Assembly (NCBI RefSeq): GCF_038396675.1
Contig: NC_088921.1
Coordinates: 71,560,001-71,624,000 of the forward strand
Direction of reading: 5' to 3'
Length of the DNA: 64,000 nucleotides
Source of the DNA: Hydra vulgaris
Taxonomy: Eukaryota > Cnidaria > Hydrozoa > Anthoathecata > Hydridae
This document shows, one piece after another, positions 23,051 to 33,699 of the stretch; position 1 is the stretch's first letter; each line of letters opens with the position of its first letter. The notes under the pieces were generated by a model, which was given only the letters and a program-made list of their open reading frames with translations, made no database searches and had not been told where the DNA came from. A program made the translations under genes and the position numbers.

Positions 23051-24363
23051 TACGCAAATCGAAGGCCGCGTCCTTTTTTAACTAGATCTTCTATTCTTAT
23101 AGCATTTTCATTTGATACATTATTTACTGATCATAACGCAGACCCCATCAAAATTTTATTCATATTTGTTTTTACCTCATCTACATTATTTTTTCAAGGT
23201 CTTACAGATCCATTATTATATCCATTATTAATCAGATCATTAGTTCAAACTAAATTTGAAAGTATTTCTTTACTTTTTTAACTAATAGCAGGTTGTGAAA
23301 CAATTTTATTCCTTTAAATAAATCTCTTATACTTTTAAATATACCACTTCCTCCAATAGCATGTTTCTTTATATATCTCTTATTATGACTAATCTGGAAT
23401 AGATTCATTATGTAATTTTTATGTACTACATATTTTTTTTTATATGCACTAATATATGATATAAAATATTTTGTATTGCTTTATACTCTTCATTATCAAT
23501 TATATCATTATCTAATAATACATCACAAATTGCAACAGCTTCATTTCCTGCTCCAGTGTTACCTGCTTCAAATGCATCTATACGCAAATCAAGCATTTCA
23601 ATAAATTCATCTGGATCACTTGGAAGAATTACAGTTTGTATTCTTGTTCTTCCTCAGATTTCATTTCCTTTTGATTTACGCTTTTTATTTATATCTCTCC
23701 AAATAGGAGCTATTATTTCTCTGTATTTTCCACTACGAGACGACTTTGGTTTGTATGTGTTAGCATCAGAAGTAATTGCATCTGTCTGTATTAATATATT
23801 TCTATATTTTTTAAGGCCATCCTCAGTATATAAATTCTTTTCAGGATTAATCTTTACTATCAACTCCCAAAGACCAGGAGTAACATAATATGTTTCATCA
23901 TTAATGTTATATCATTATCATTAATATGTATTGGTTTTTTTCCAATATAAAATATATCATCTTTAGAATGTATTCCAAATGAAGTATCTGTAGATTTTTT
24001 ACTATTAGCATACATTCTTAGATCATCTGTTGTAATATTTCCTTGCCTCATACCTTTATTTTCTTCATGATAAGGCATTAGTTCTTTAGAATCAGTTATC
24101 ATTATTTCTCTATTTGCTTCAGGATAAGAATTTGAAAAAGTCAGTGCGAAATTATCAGCTTGATCTTGCAATTTAGATATGTTTTCTTTTATTCCATCTT
24201 GACTATCAATTACTGGCTTTTACAATTTTTCTAAGCCTAACTGTAATTTAGTTTCACCCATCTTTTCATATAAATTATTCTGCCGTATTCTTTTTTTAGT
24301 ATCCAAGTAATCTTTAACAATATTGTTTTTTTTTTCAGGATCTTCAATTTTTAGAAATGACAT
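23041..24363 (-). pseudogene. Polinton-associated hypothetical protein (~430 aa)
   Basis: Starts at ATG 24363 (MSFLKIEDPEKKNN). It runs with one stop near 24220 and several frameshifts through 24171-23860, 23863-23654 and 23650-23480 (LPSDPDEFIEMLDLRIDAFE) to a basic tail at about 23370-23041 (RYIKKHAIGGSGIF ... KKGRGLRFA). Similar proteins accompany capsid genes in invertebrate Polintons; the position next to the capsid gene suggests a structural or assembly role, but no enzyme motif is visible. Confidence 0.55.
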
Positions 24364-24550
24364 TTTGCTTTTTTAAAAATAAAGATAAAAAAGCACAACG
24401 TAAATCGTTTACGTTTTAAGTTTTATGTTTTATTTTAATACACTATTTTATGTTTTGACGATTGCATTTTTACTGTATCTGTTTTTGAGTATATTAATTG
24501 CTTCATCTCTTCCTTGTTTAATTAATGATTCTTTAGTTTGTTCATTAATT

Positions 24551-24765
24551 AAATCTTTTGAATTTTTCTAATTTCCTCAAGCATGGCTTTAAATTTTTCA
24601 AGTTCTCTAAGTATTAGTTTAAATTCATTATCATCTATACTTCCGTCTACAAAAGCTTTAGAAATATAGTCACTTATTGTATTTAGTTTTGAATCAGCAA
24701 GTACATTAATCTTTTCATGCTTTTCTGCTATAAAATTTAATTTTTTATTAACTTGCCCTCCTATT
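24551..24765 (-). pseudogene. Small helical Polinton protein fragment
   Basis: About 70 codons are open: KLNFIAEKHEKINVLADSK then ISDYISKAFVDGSIDDNEF and a lysine/glutamate-rich C-terminus, predicted largely helical. It sits between two virion-associated genes on the same strand. The start is obscured by a stop near 24768. Its role is unknown. Confidence 0.45.
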
Positions 24766-24822
24766 AATGATTAAACACCTGCGTGTTGTGTTGTGCAAAC
24801 ATATCCTATTTTTCCTCAGTTA

Positions 24823-25218
24823 TTAATATTGAAGGGTTCCTTCTCCATTCTTTTTCCTGTACACAATACCCCTTCCAGCAATTTTATCAACCATAGCTGA
24901 TCTAGCTGCTGAACCTACTCCTGTTAATAATGTTAATGTTGCTAGTGCTGGAGCAACACTTGATAATAAAAATCTTCCAGCTGTACCAAGGAAAGGTAAA
25001 AGTGAAACAATAAATCTTCCCTCTATTTAAGAATCGTGAGCTAGTTGTGTTTTACCTAAATTAATTATTACACCAGTACCTTTTTTATATGCCCTTTTAA
25101 TTCTATTCAATTGAAAATCTGTTACAGCTAATACATGCTCACCATTTAGATCTGAATGTGATAACTTAATACGAGCTCCATAACCATCTTCAATTGCTTT
25201 TTTAAGTTTTTCTAATTT
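24823..25218 (-). pseudogene. Polinton minor virion-like protein with hydrophobic segment
   Basis: The frame opens LEKLKKAIEDGYGARIKLSH, reaches a stop near 25030, and continues with a hydrophobic alanine/leucine-rich region (FLGTAGRFLLSSVAPALATL) and a basic tail ending at 24823. A soluble N-terminal part followed by an Ala/Leu-rich membrane-active segment is typical of small Polinton/adenovirus-like virion proteins. Assignment is by arrangement and neighbours only. Confidence 0.5.
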
Positions 25219-25338
25219 TTAAAAGAATGTCAAACAATTCGAAGCGTATCAACTTAAATTGAACTGGGAGTTAAATAAAATGGCAAATCGACTGAGGCAA
25301 CTGTAGCAAAAGTCAATGTGTCATATTTTGAAACAACT
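25214..25338. repeat. 125-bp exact direct repeat, copy 1 (copy 2 at 25611-25735)
   Basis: Both copies run from AATTTTTAAAAGAATGTC to TATTTTGAAACAACT without a difference that I can see. They are 397 bases apart. Perfect identity within an otherwise heavily decayed element implies a recent duplication or gene conversion, or an assembly artefact. Confidence 0.9.
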
Positions 25339-25422
25339 GCCCCTGCGAAACATGTATTTTAATTTTAGTATATTTATTCATTTTTATATGTAAATAAAAT
25401 AATTTTCTTTTTAAATTACATA

Positions 25423-25735
25423 ACTTGTTTCACTTCTCTTATATGAAATGTAATAGTTAATTTTTCTCCTCGTAAATTCAAAAGATTTCCATCTTGATCA
25501 AGCAATTTATTTTCCATTCTTGATATTTCTTTTAATATTAATGGTAAATATATTAAGTTACACGGCTCTTGAGCAATTTATTTTATCGGGTTTTGTCCCA
25601 CATGTCCATGAATTTTTAAAAGAATGTCAAACAATTCGAAGCGTATCAACTTAAATTGAACTGGGAGTTAAATAAAATGGCAAATCGACTGAGGCAACTG
25701 TAGCAAAAGTCAATGTGTCATATTTTGAAACAACT
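25423..25735 (-). pseudogene. Possible Polinton minor capsid (penton-like) protein, C-terminal remnant
   Basis: Frames at 25735-25650 (KYDTLTFATVASVDLPFYL) and 25560-25423 (NLIYLPLILKEISRMENKLL, then LRGEKLTITFHIREV) look like the beta-rich C-terminus of a single-jelly-roll protein. Location directly upstream of the other virion genes on the same strand supports this. Part of the gene (25611-25735) is duplicated exactly at 25214-25338. Stops and frameshifts are present. Confidence 0.4.
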
Positions 25736-25739
25736 CTAT

Positions 25740-26047
25740 ACATACCCCGACAATTTTTTATATATTGAGACTATTTACGTTCCATCTTTTTATTAACAAG
25801 GAGGTCTTACGTTGTGACTAAAAGTAATCAAGCGAGAACCTGTATCAAAAAAAAAAACTATGTAGCAAAGACAGAAATTCTGTAAAATATTCACTCTCCG
25901 TTAATAAAACTTTTTTTAATAAAGTGGGTAGCAAACATTAAAGGAAGAGGTTTCATAAGTATAAAGACTAAATTAAATAGTATCGTATGTTGGTTTATTT
26001 ATTTAACCTATTATGAAAATGGCGAAATTGGTTTATGTTTATGAAAA
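25740..26047. other. Spacer between Polinton genes and THAP element
   Basis: No gene was recognised. It presumably contains the insertion boundary of the THAP-type element, but no TIR was identified. Confidence 0.4.
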
Positions 26048-27032
26048 ATGGTGAAATGTGTTTATTGCTGTTCTTCGAGTTATTTATCATTGAAGAAGTC
26101 AAACGATTTTAAAATGTTATAAAAATTTTAAAGATTTCCCAAAGACAAAGAGAAGAAAACACGTTGGAGAGAACGTTTACCTAATGTGAGTTTTAAAACG
26201 TCTAGCAACACTTTACTATATGATCTGATAGACATCAAAACTATAAAAAAGTTCAACTAAAATGCACAATTTTCCTCTCAGATCAATTTTTAGTTCATTC
26301 TAAAATTGCAAGGAACCTTCTGCTACTATTTTTTTAATTCGGAAATTTCAACTAAGGAATCACTACTATTATTCTCTGTGACAAGGCGCATGTTACAAAA
26401 ATTTTATTGTATCAGGAAGTGGCTGTTTTTGGAAAACCAATGATATAAATTCTCTTTCGAAAATGATTATAATATAGAGATAAATAAGTGTAATAAACAT
26501 CTTTCCATGTTATTAACGCATTTCCGATCAAGATGGAAAGACTAGTATATAAAGAATCTGCATGAATATCATAAATCTTCCAAAGTTAAAGAATCAGCTT
26601 TAATAAAAAATTACGATACAGTTTTATCAGACGATTGCCATAGGATTTGTCTAATAAAGTTGTATCAAAGGAACTTTTTACTGCTTTTTTTTTTTAGCTA
26701 ATACCAGGAACTATTGCTCCCTTTGACAAGGTGTATGTTACAAAAATTTTATTGGATCAGGAAGTTGCTGTTTTAGAAAAACCAATGATGTAAATTCTCA
26801 TTCGAAAAGTATTTTAGATGTTATGATAGCTTGTAATACAAGTTATATGTTTGATGGTCCTAAATTTCTTTCGAAAATGTTATGAAAACCTGTAAACATA
26901 TAAATTCCTAATTTTTATGTGATCAAATTCGTTTAACTTTAAAATCAGTAAGAAAGTCAATGGCGAAGCGAAGGCAATTAAATGTGATAAAAATCTAACT
27001 TTACCATTTAATGAAAAACCTTGGTTAACTAC
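26048..27032 (+). pseudogene. THAP-domain transposase remnant (P-element-like), 5' part
   Basis: ATG 26048 starts a segment with CxxC spacing (KCVYCC) and, after two stops, a RFPKDKEKKTRW block at about 26135-26170. This matches the N-terminal DNA-binding THAP zinc finger of P-type transposases (two Cys, conserved F/P and W). The downstream part (26381-27030) encodes two related DK..VTKILL.QEVAV modules, again with stops. The frame is cut at 27032 by the Gypsy element and appears to resume at 38917. Confidence 0.45.
26381..26464 (+). repeat. 84-bp direct repeat, copy 1 (copy 2 at 26726-26808)
   Basis: The block ACAAGG(C/T)G(C/T)ATGTTACAAAAATTTTATTG...TTCGAAAA appears twice at near 90% identity. 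Both copies translate to VTKILL(Y/D)QEVAV(F/L), so the duplication involves coding sequence of the THAP-type element. Confidence 0.8.
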
Positions 27033-27059
27033 TGTTATAATCAGGGTTGTTATCTGTCA

Positions 27060-27660
27060 AATATGTCTGAGACATATTTTCTGCTGACATAAAATATGTC
27101 CCACAAATTTTCTATCGACGTATTTTGACATAGTTTTATGTCTGAATTATTTTCTGATGACATAAAATATGTCAGACATTTTCTGTCAACATATTTTGAC
27201 ATAATTTTATGTCTAAATTATTTTCTGCTGACATAAAATATGTCCCACATATTTTCTATCGACATATTTTGACATAATTTTATGTCTGAATTATTTTCTG
27301 TTGACATAAAATATGTCAGACATATTTTCTGTCGACATATTTTGACATAATTTTATGTCTGAATTATTTTCTGCTGACATAAAATATGTCAGACATATTT
27401 TCTGTCGAGATACTTTGACAAAATTTTGTCTGAATTATTTTCTGCTGACATAAAATATGTCAGACATATTTTCTGTCGACATATTATGACATAAAGTTAT
27501 GTCTGTATTATTTTCTACTGACATAAAATATGTCAGACATATTTTCTATGGACACATTTTGACATAATTTTATTTCTGAATTGTTTTCTACTGACATAAA
27601 ATATGTCAGACATATTATATACGGACATATTTTGACATAAATTTATGTCTGACATATTTG
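27060..27660 (+). repeat. Left subterminal array of ~73-bp units (8 copies) of the hAT
   Basis: Units contain TGACATAAAATATGTC, AGACATATTTTCTG and TCGACATATTTTGACATAA in order. Eight copies with minor changes are countable. Each unit is rich in palindromic TATGTC/GACATA motifs, likely transposase-binding sites. Confidence 0.93.
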
Positions 27661-28394
27661 CTGTTTGATATTCTTGAAGAAAAAGTCTATCTAACAAATT
27701 TATTGCGCATTTCAGCCTAATTTAAAGAGTAAAGTGAAAATAGTCTAACAAATTTGTTGCTTTTTTGCTTCATTACTACTTTACAAAGTAAAATAAAACT
27801 TCATCGTAACAACAAATTACTTTTACGTGTAAAAGTAAGTAATTAGCAAAAATAGCGTATACAAAAGTAATTTGAAAAAAATTATTTATACATTATATTC
27901 ATATATTATATGAAATTTTATACTTTACTTGGTAAGTAAGTAAAAAGTAAGTTATATTATTTACTTTCTCAAAGAACAGTCATTTCATGCTGATTTAACA
28001 TAAATTTTGAGATAGGTAGCGTATTCAAATCTATTGCCTGTTTTTTTTCCACGTATATCGTTAAGGGTAGTTCTATTATAATTAGGGGCAAATATAGCCT
28101 ATACTAGTAGTATAGAGACGGGCTCCCTGTCGCATGAGTACTAATAGGGGCTGCTAAACAATCACTGATTTTTTATTTCTTTTTGTTTGTTTAGCAGATT
28201 AGGTTAATTTCATAATGAAAGTTTGTAGGGGAAGATGGGGAAAGGGGGCATACTTTATAAGCTATGGGTAATTCATGCATTTGTAAACCTTCCAGCATTT
28301 GTGTAAACTTAATAAAAGTACAAGTTAAAATTGTTTTCAGAGCACGGGAGAGAACTCCACTTTTTTGAATCTTTTTTTCTTTTTTTGATGACAT

Positions 28395-28457
28395 GAGCGC
28401 ACTACCACGACACCACTACCGCATAAAATGCGGTAGTGGTGTCGTGGTAGTGCGCTC
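28395..28457. repeat. Perfect 30-bp hairpin at the SINE head
   Basis: GAGCGCACTACCACGACACC... (28395-28424) is the exact inverse of 28428-28457, separated by AAA. The right arm is the start of the SINE tRNA-like region including its A box, so the left arm is an inverted duplicate of the SINE head. Confidence 0.9.
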
Positions 28458-28671
28458 GCTTTGTAAGTGAGAGGTTCCGAGTTCGATCCCCACCACGTCC
28501 CTGGTAGTACCGCGCTCAACTTGTTTCTCCGCGCAGCGGCCTTGTTCGTCAAGGTTCGTGTTTCGGAGTTATAGAGTTGAGAGAGGGTTATAACCACAAT
28601 TAAGCAGCCTCCTCGTGTGTAGTGGCCTTCTCGGCCTTGGGGAGGTGAATTAACATAAAAAAAAAAAAAAA
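28431..28671 (+). mobile_element. tRNA-derived SINE, copy 1
   Basis: The head resembles a tRNA: a GTGGTAGTGCGCTCGC A-box region, an anticodon-like stem-loop CTCGC-TTTGTAA-GTGAG and the B box GAGTTCGATCCCC. A conserved non-tRNA body follows (CTTGTTTCTCCGCGCAGCGGCC, TTTCGGAGTT, AGAGGGTTATAACCAC) and the copy ends in poly-A at 28657-28671. A second copy at 35376 shares head, body and tail. It would be transcribed by RNA polymerase III and mobilised by a LINE. Confidence 0.88.
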
Positions 28672-28905
28672 CATGTAAAAGTAAATTACTTTTTGATGTA
28701 AACTTCTTTTACATAACTTTTTTTTGAAAGTAAAATGTCTTACTTTAAAAAGTAAAAGTCGTTTCAAAAAAATAAGTTACTTATAGGGAAATGTAAATTT
28801 ACATAAAACGTTTCAAATTACTTATGTAATTTACTTTTTAATAAATATTAACTACTCGAGTAAGCAAAAAAAATGTAAGTAAAACTGCCATCCCTATTGA
28901 TTAGT

Positions 28906-29311
28906 ATTGATTAATATTGACAATTTCCATTATAAGAATGTAAAAACCATCTCAAGATGAGTTTTTATTACTGAAAGTGGTTTTTATTAGTATGAATAAA
29001 CTTAAAATTAATTTTTTGATTAAAATAATAATAAAAAAACACTGTTTCAGTTATTTTTAATTAATAGTTGATCCTGAAAAATATTTTATTTTGAAAAATT
29101 GAATTCAAAAGATTTTATGAAAAAATCACATCATTTCAAAAATTTTGTGCCAAATTAAATTCCTTTAAGCTGAAGAATTTGAAATATTTCGCAAAAATTA
29201 TACTCAGCTCATTAAATTCGTATTAAGAAGACTAACCGGTAGTAACTTATAACTAATTTCGAATAATATTCTTATAGTTATAATAGTTATGATTTATTTA
29301 ACAATAAAATA
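28906..29311. other. hAT left arm noncoding, mirrored at 31850-32095
   Basis: Segments such as ACCATCTCAAG, ACTGAAAGTGGTTTTATTAGTA and TTAATAGTTGATC reappear inverted near 31880-32050, showing the deep inverted structure of the hAT. No gene. Confidence 0.7.
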
Positions 29312-29572
29312 ATTGAACCTGTCATTTTGAAAAGGGCGCAAGTCCATTTATTTAAACTATTAAAAATTAACAAAACATGGTTTTAAATAAAATAATTTCT
29401 ACACTACGAAAGAAATTTAACATAAAAGTAGATAAATCAAGAACATATATAACTTATGTAACTTTTATTTTTTATAAAAAAATTTAAATCATACAGAAAT
29501 TTTTAATTTAAATTTATTAACTAATTGTTAAAAGTTTTGGACTTGTTTCCTTTTCAAAATGACAGGTTCAAT
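29312..29572. mobile_element. 261-bp MITE with ATTGAACCTGTCATTTTGAAAA ends
   Basis: The left end ATTGAACCTGTCATTTTGAA (29312-29331) is the inverse of the right end, and the match continues through about 35 bases with one or two differences. The interior is AT-rich and noncoding. Its position inside the hAT, outside the mirrored arms, indicates a later insertion. Confidence 0.85.
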
Positions 29573-29708
29573 TGACAATTCCTCAAAAGTTTTCATAATG
29601 AAAAATGAAATCTCATAAGATTCTATTGCAAATTAAGAGACCTTGTAGAAAAGCAGTTGTTTGACTAAAAAAAAATGAAAATTGTTTTTAAATAAGTAAA
29701 CAAGTTTT

Positions 29709-31663
29709 TTAAACGAATTTTATTTTATCAATTAAATCCAGATTGTTTTTTACCACCATGATGGAGTTTAAGAAATCATTTGAAATGCGAGTACGTAGAT
29801 GGCTATAAACCAAAGCCAATCAAGAGAAATCGCGTTCGACTTTTACGCTGGAGAACGCTGCACCGTAAACTACTTGCAAAATTTCATAGAGCCGATCCCA
29901 TTTTGTTTTTTGATTTTTCTTCCAGTAAGCAAGAATGTTGAATTCAACGTCTAATGTCACTCGCGCTTCATTAAGAGCCCATTTTAAAACTAGTTGACGA
30001 ATATCTTCATCTGATTCTGAAGATGCATTAATAATACCTTGCCTTGTTCCTCCTCCAGTATATTCAATGAAACGGCGTAATTTTTCAGCTTCAACATCTT
30101 CTGAGTTCATCGGAAGTATCTCGTCAGAATATTTGATGAATATGCCGCATTTAATTGTATGGATTCTCCTGTTGATAAAGAATTTGACTGTTCTTGTCGA
30201 GTGCAAAGTTTTTGATGGATTTCGATCAACTGTGTGATTCCTCTATTCAACAGATCTGTATTAAACAGTTGATGACCCGATGTAAAGGAAAATCTAGGAT
30301 CCAGAACTAAAGCAGCAATAAAGGCTTCACATTTAAAAAAACTTGTTCTCGTGTATTAATTGCGTTGGTCAGTAACAATTTTTATCCCAAATCACCTGCT
30401 GGAACGTCCTCGATTTCTATTTTCCATGAATCCATTGAACGTAGAATTCACTCATTGATAATTTTGGTGATTGAAAATCCATCATGGCCGAATGTATTGG
30501 TAAAAATGCGTTGAAATATTCATCTATTAAGCTCGATGATGCATCATTTAACTTTAACTTGTTGTGTCGTATCCTTTGATATGATTCTGCGTTGGTATAA
30601 AAATCTTTTATCATCAATAAAGTGGAATCCCAACGAGGTGCAATGTCTATACGAGGCTTTTTTAGATTTTTATATGTTTGAATATATGCTACTTTTTTGG
30701 ATTCAATAGCAACCTTTCTTATATTATTCAATGCATCTTCAAACATTGACGTTACGTCCTTGGCAGCTAGCTGACACACATGTGCGCCACAAAACATGGC
30801 TGAACAGAACAATCCTACCGATTTTTCAACGCAAACAGTGTGGGCTTCACTATAATTCCCTTCTTCATTCTCTAAAGCGCCAATATCAATTTCTTCGTCT
30901 TCGAAATCTATAAATTCGTCACTATAAATTTCAAGGATTACTTTCATTTGATCTTGTGCATTTTGGAGAATATTTGAAGCCTTCATCATATTCTTTCCCT
31001 GATCTGTGCAAGTTGTGTAGGTATCATTAGTACATTTTCCAATTTTTCCAATCACATTTTCCAATTGAGCAGCCAAAATTTCGCCAAACTGTCCACCTTC
31101 TTGAGTAATTATGTCTAAGGTTCTGTCAACTATTTCCCCGTCCTTGATATATCTGCAACTAACTTCAAACACGTTTCTTCCATATCGCGACGCACTATCG
31201 AACATCAACGACATAAGAACATTTTCAGTTTCTTCTCTTATTAGCAAAAAAATATTTTCACATGCATGTTGAATGTAGCGTTTCATGCTGTGACGATGTA
31301 TAAAAATATTGAATTTTTTGAGTGCATTTTTTACTAAAGACATTTGTCCGATTTCATCAGCTGATGCTAAAGACAAGTTACAGCGCATCATTAATCGAAT
31401 CATTTCTCCAATTAATTGACTTACGTCAACTTCTAGCTTGATTCGTTTAATTAATTGAACTTCATTGTCATTTCGATGCCTTGTAGCTGGGGTAGCTTCA
31501 ACTAATTCAATTTCGTCGGCTTTTTCTTTGTGTTTTCGAAGAAGGTGATCTTTGAGGTTACTTAATTTGCCTTTGTAAAATTTTTTGCACATTTAAATTT
31601 TCCTCCTTCTTTATTTATTTCAAATTGAGTTTTCACTTGATCATTTAATAAATTATTCTCCAT
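29709..31663 (-). pseudogene. hAT transposase with BED zinc finger, inactivated
   Basis: ATG 31663 starts a frame that shifts within the BED-type finger (C..C...H....H; KFYKGKLSNLKDHLLRKH in the 31592 frame). The 391-codon core (31592-30417) has hAT catalytic-core features: MFDSASR (first Asp), TCTDQGKNMMKA (second Asp), CGAHVCQLAAKD (CxxH of the insertion domain) and PRWDSTLLM. After frameshifts (about 30415-30210, ALVLDPRF) the C-terminal dimerisation domain follows at 30206-29709 (LAYWKK, VYGAAFSSVKVERDFS, then a TGA, then LALVYSHLRTRISND). It would cut and paste the element; stops and at least two frameshifts make it dead. Confidence 0.92.
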
Positions 31664-32329
31664 TTTTGACTTTAAATCGTAAGGAAAACAAAATAAATAA
31701 TTTTTAAAATAAATATTTCACTCAAAACATTTTATGCAAGTTTATGGCAGTTAACTATGCAACTATAATGCAATTGTCAGTTTTTTTAATGATAAATGTA
31801 TCATAACTATTATAATTATAAGTATATTATTCGTAATTAGTTATAAATTATTAGAATCTTTTGAATTCAATTTTTCATAATGAAACCTTTTTCAAGATCA
31901 ACTGTTAATTAAAAATAACTGATAATGTTTTTTTTCTAATATTATTTTAATTAAAAGAATAATTTTAAATTTAATCATACTAATAAAACCACTTTTAGTA
32001 ATAGAAATTCAGCTTGAGATGGTTTTTAGATTCTTATAACGGGAAATTGCCAATACTAATCGATACTAATCAATACTATCAAATGATGCATCAATACTAG
32101 TCAATATTAGTCACTACTATCAAATGATGCATCGCTAAAAAGGGCAGAAAAAGACCTTTATAAAACAACTGATTTTTGCTTATAGGGATTATAATAAAAG
32201 TTTTATAAAGCATAACTGATTGCAAAAAAGCAACAAATCTGTTAGACGATTTTCACTTAACTTTTTAAATTAAGCTGAAATGCGCTATAAATTTGTTAGA
32301 TTGAAATAAAATAATATGTTAGACAAAAA

Positions 32330-32655
32330 ATTATGTCACAATATGTCGATAGAAAATATGTCTAACATACTTTATGTCAGCAGAAAATAATTCAGACATA
32401 AAATTATGTCAAAATATGTCCGTAGAAAATATCCGACATATTTTATGTCAGCAGAAAATAATTCAGACATAAAATTATGTCAAAATATGTCCATAGAAAA
32501 TATGTCTGACATATTTTATGTCAGCAGAAAATAATTCAGACATAAAGTTATGTCAAAATATGTTGATCGAAAATATGTGGGACATATTTAATGTCGGCAG
32601 AAAATATGTCTAAAAATATGTCGACAGATCTGCCAGACATATTATGTCGTAACAA
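32330..32655 (-). repeat. Right subterminal array of the hAT (about 4 copies, inverted)
   Basis: The same ~73-bp unit as at the left end in inverted orientation, four copies, ending near the right TIR. The unequal copy number (8 versus 4) shows array expansion or contraction after insertion or in a parental copy. Confidence 0.93.
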
Positions 32656-32668
32656 CTCTGGTTATAAT

Positions 32669-32937
32669 TTAAGTAATAATGCACTATAATATTAATGGGG
32701 TCACTTCCCGTCTTCTGAATATTACAGTTATTAGTAACGCTATTTATATATAATCTATTATACATACGGTTATTAGTTACGCTATTTATATACGATAGAT
32801 GTTTGTAGTTCTTGTATATGTATTATAGCCTTTTTCTTATATTTGATAAAAGCCAAAATATACATGAAAGACTTTTTAGTTATGGTTTACAACAATACTA
32901 TTATTATGGTTTTACTATTTTATTATGGTTTACAACA
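32669..32937 (+). repeat. 5' LTR of Gypsy element, main part
   Basis: Matches 38643-38911 apart from about ten substitutions and a 9-base insertion (TATGTATTA near 32816). The first nine bases of this LTR (TGTTATAAT) are at 27033-27041, on the far side of the hAT. TATA-like TTTATATA at about 32785 could serve as promoter. Confidence 0.93.
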
Positions 32938-32938
32938 A

Positions 32939-32952
32939 TTTTATCAAATATA
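32939..32952 (+). promoter_or_regulatory. Candidate self-complementary primer-binding site
   Basis: TTTTATCAAATATA lies one base after the 5' LTR, exactly where a primer-binding site belongs. It does not resemble the usual TGG tRNA-acceptor start. It is the exact complement of TATATTTGATAAAA at 32838-32851 within the LTR. That is the layout of self-primed LTR elements of the Tf1/sushi type, whose own 5' RNA end folds back as primer. Confidence 0.55.
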
Positions 32953-32982
32953 GAAATTTATTATATATGAATATATATCAGT

Positions 32983-33685
32983 ATGGATGCAAAAATATTC
33001 AAAAAAGTACTGATCGACGAACCAAACGAAGAAGACTATATATACTGGAAAAAAATGCTATCAATTTATCTAGATAAAGCCACAATCCCAGAGGACTGTA
33101 AACTTCAACTCGTTCTATGCGGATTGAAGGCTTTTACGATAATTCAGGATGTTACATCAAGACGATGCAATCAAAATTCTTGATAACAAGTATCAAAAAC
33201 GATCGACAGCGATCATGATGCGCAATAAACTTCGCTCTTTTAAACAAAAGGAAGGGGAATCGATTGAAAGCTTTATGAGTAACTTAAAACAATTTTCCAG
33301 AAAATGTCCAACAGAACCTCAAACAGCATATCAACATAGTAACCTACTAATATGTGGTGCTTTTATAGCTGGTATCCGCTCACCTTTTATTCATCAACGA
33401 CTGCTTGAAGCTACGAATGACAATTTAGAGTCACTTTATAAAACAGCTCTTACGATGGAATTGGCCACCGAAGATGCCCTTAATTTGACAACAACCGTAA
33501 CAGCTACTACCACGCTACCAACTTTTGCAGCAAGTCATAATCTTACCAAATCTCCCTGTTTTTGGTGCGGTAATGATCCACACTCAAAAATCATATGCCC
33601 TGCACGAAACTTTACATTTACACATTGTCATAGAAAGGGCCACTGGGCAACTGTCTGTCTTTCTAAGAAAGAAAACAAAACTTAA
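32983..33685 (+). pseudogene. Gypsy Gag protein
   Basis: ATG 32983 opens Gag (KIFKKVLIDEPNEEDYIYWK), with one frameshift at about 33155-33180. The retrotransposon gag core follows (LRSFKQKEGESIESFMSNL at about 33230-33285) and then two zinc knuckles near 33555-33650. The first knuckle keeps C-x2-C-x4-H-x4-C (CFWCGNDPHSKIIC). The second has lost its first cysteine (F in its place). Gag would form the virus-like particle and bind RNA. Confidence 0.9.
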
Positions 33686-33699
33686 AACAAAACAGCAGT

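Larger units (their letters stand above)
27775..28905. other. Block inserted into the hAT left arm, carrying a SINE
   Basis: The sequence between the mirrored parts of the hAT is absent from the right arm. Both borders are rich in TTACTTAC/GTAAGTAA motifs (about 27800-27960 and 28670-28890), suggesting a separate non-autonomous element with imperfect inverted ends. No coding region was recognised; open frames on the minus strand are SINE by-products. Confidence 0.5.
27042..32660 (-). mobile_element. hAT DNA transposon, TSD GTTATAAT, inserted in the Gypsy 5' LTR
   Basis: Ends are CAGGGTTGTTA on the left and the inverse of CAGAGTTGTTA on the right, flanked by a perfect 8-bp duplication GTTATAAT (27034-27041 and 32661-32668). 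An 8-bp TSD and CAG ends are hallmarks of hAT elements. The transposase is on the minus strand. Long subterminal regions mirror each other: TATGTC-rich arrays at both ends, then matching blocks around 28920-29120 and 31850-32060. A block of about 1.1 kb on the left (27775-28905) has no counterpart on the right and carries a SINE. Confidence 0.95.

Noticed and set aside
23556..23888. Plus-strand ORF of 110 codons
   Set aside because: It is antisense to the Polinton hypothetical gene 23041-24363, which has the better frame continuity and family context.
27060..27660. CRISPR array
   Set aside because: The regular 73-bp units have no unique spacers, are palindromic, and are mirrored at the other end of a hAT element in a eukaryotic context.
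28431..28500. Functional tRNA gene
   Set aside because: Only the A/B boxes and anticodon arm are tRNA-like; no acceptor-stem pairing, and the same unit with body and poly-A tail occurs twice, so it is a SINE.
28337..28597. Minus-strand ORF containing WWGSNSEPLTYKASALPRHHY (and a similar one at 35344-35562)
   Set aside because: It is the reverse complement of the SINE tRNA-like head and body, present in both SINE copies; not a gene.
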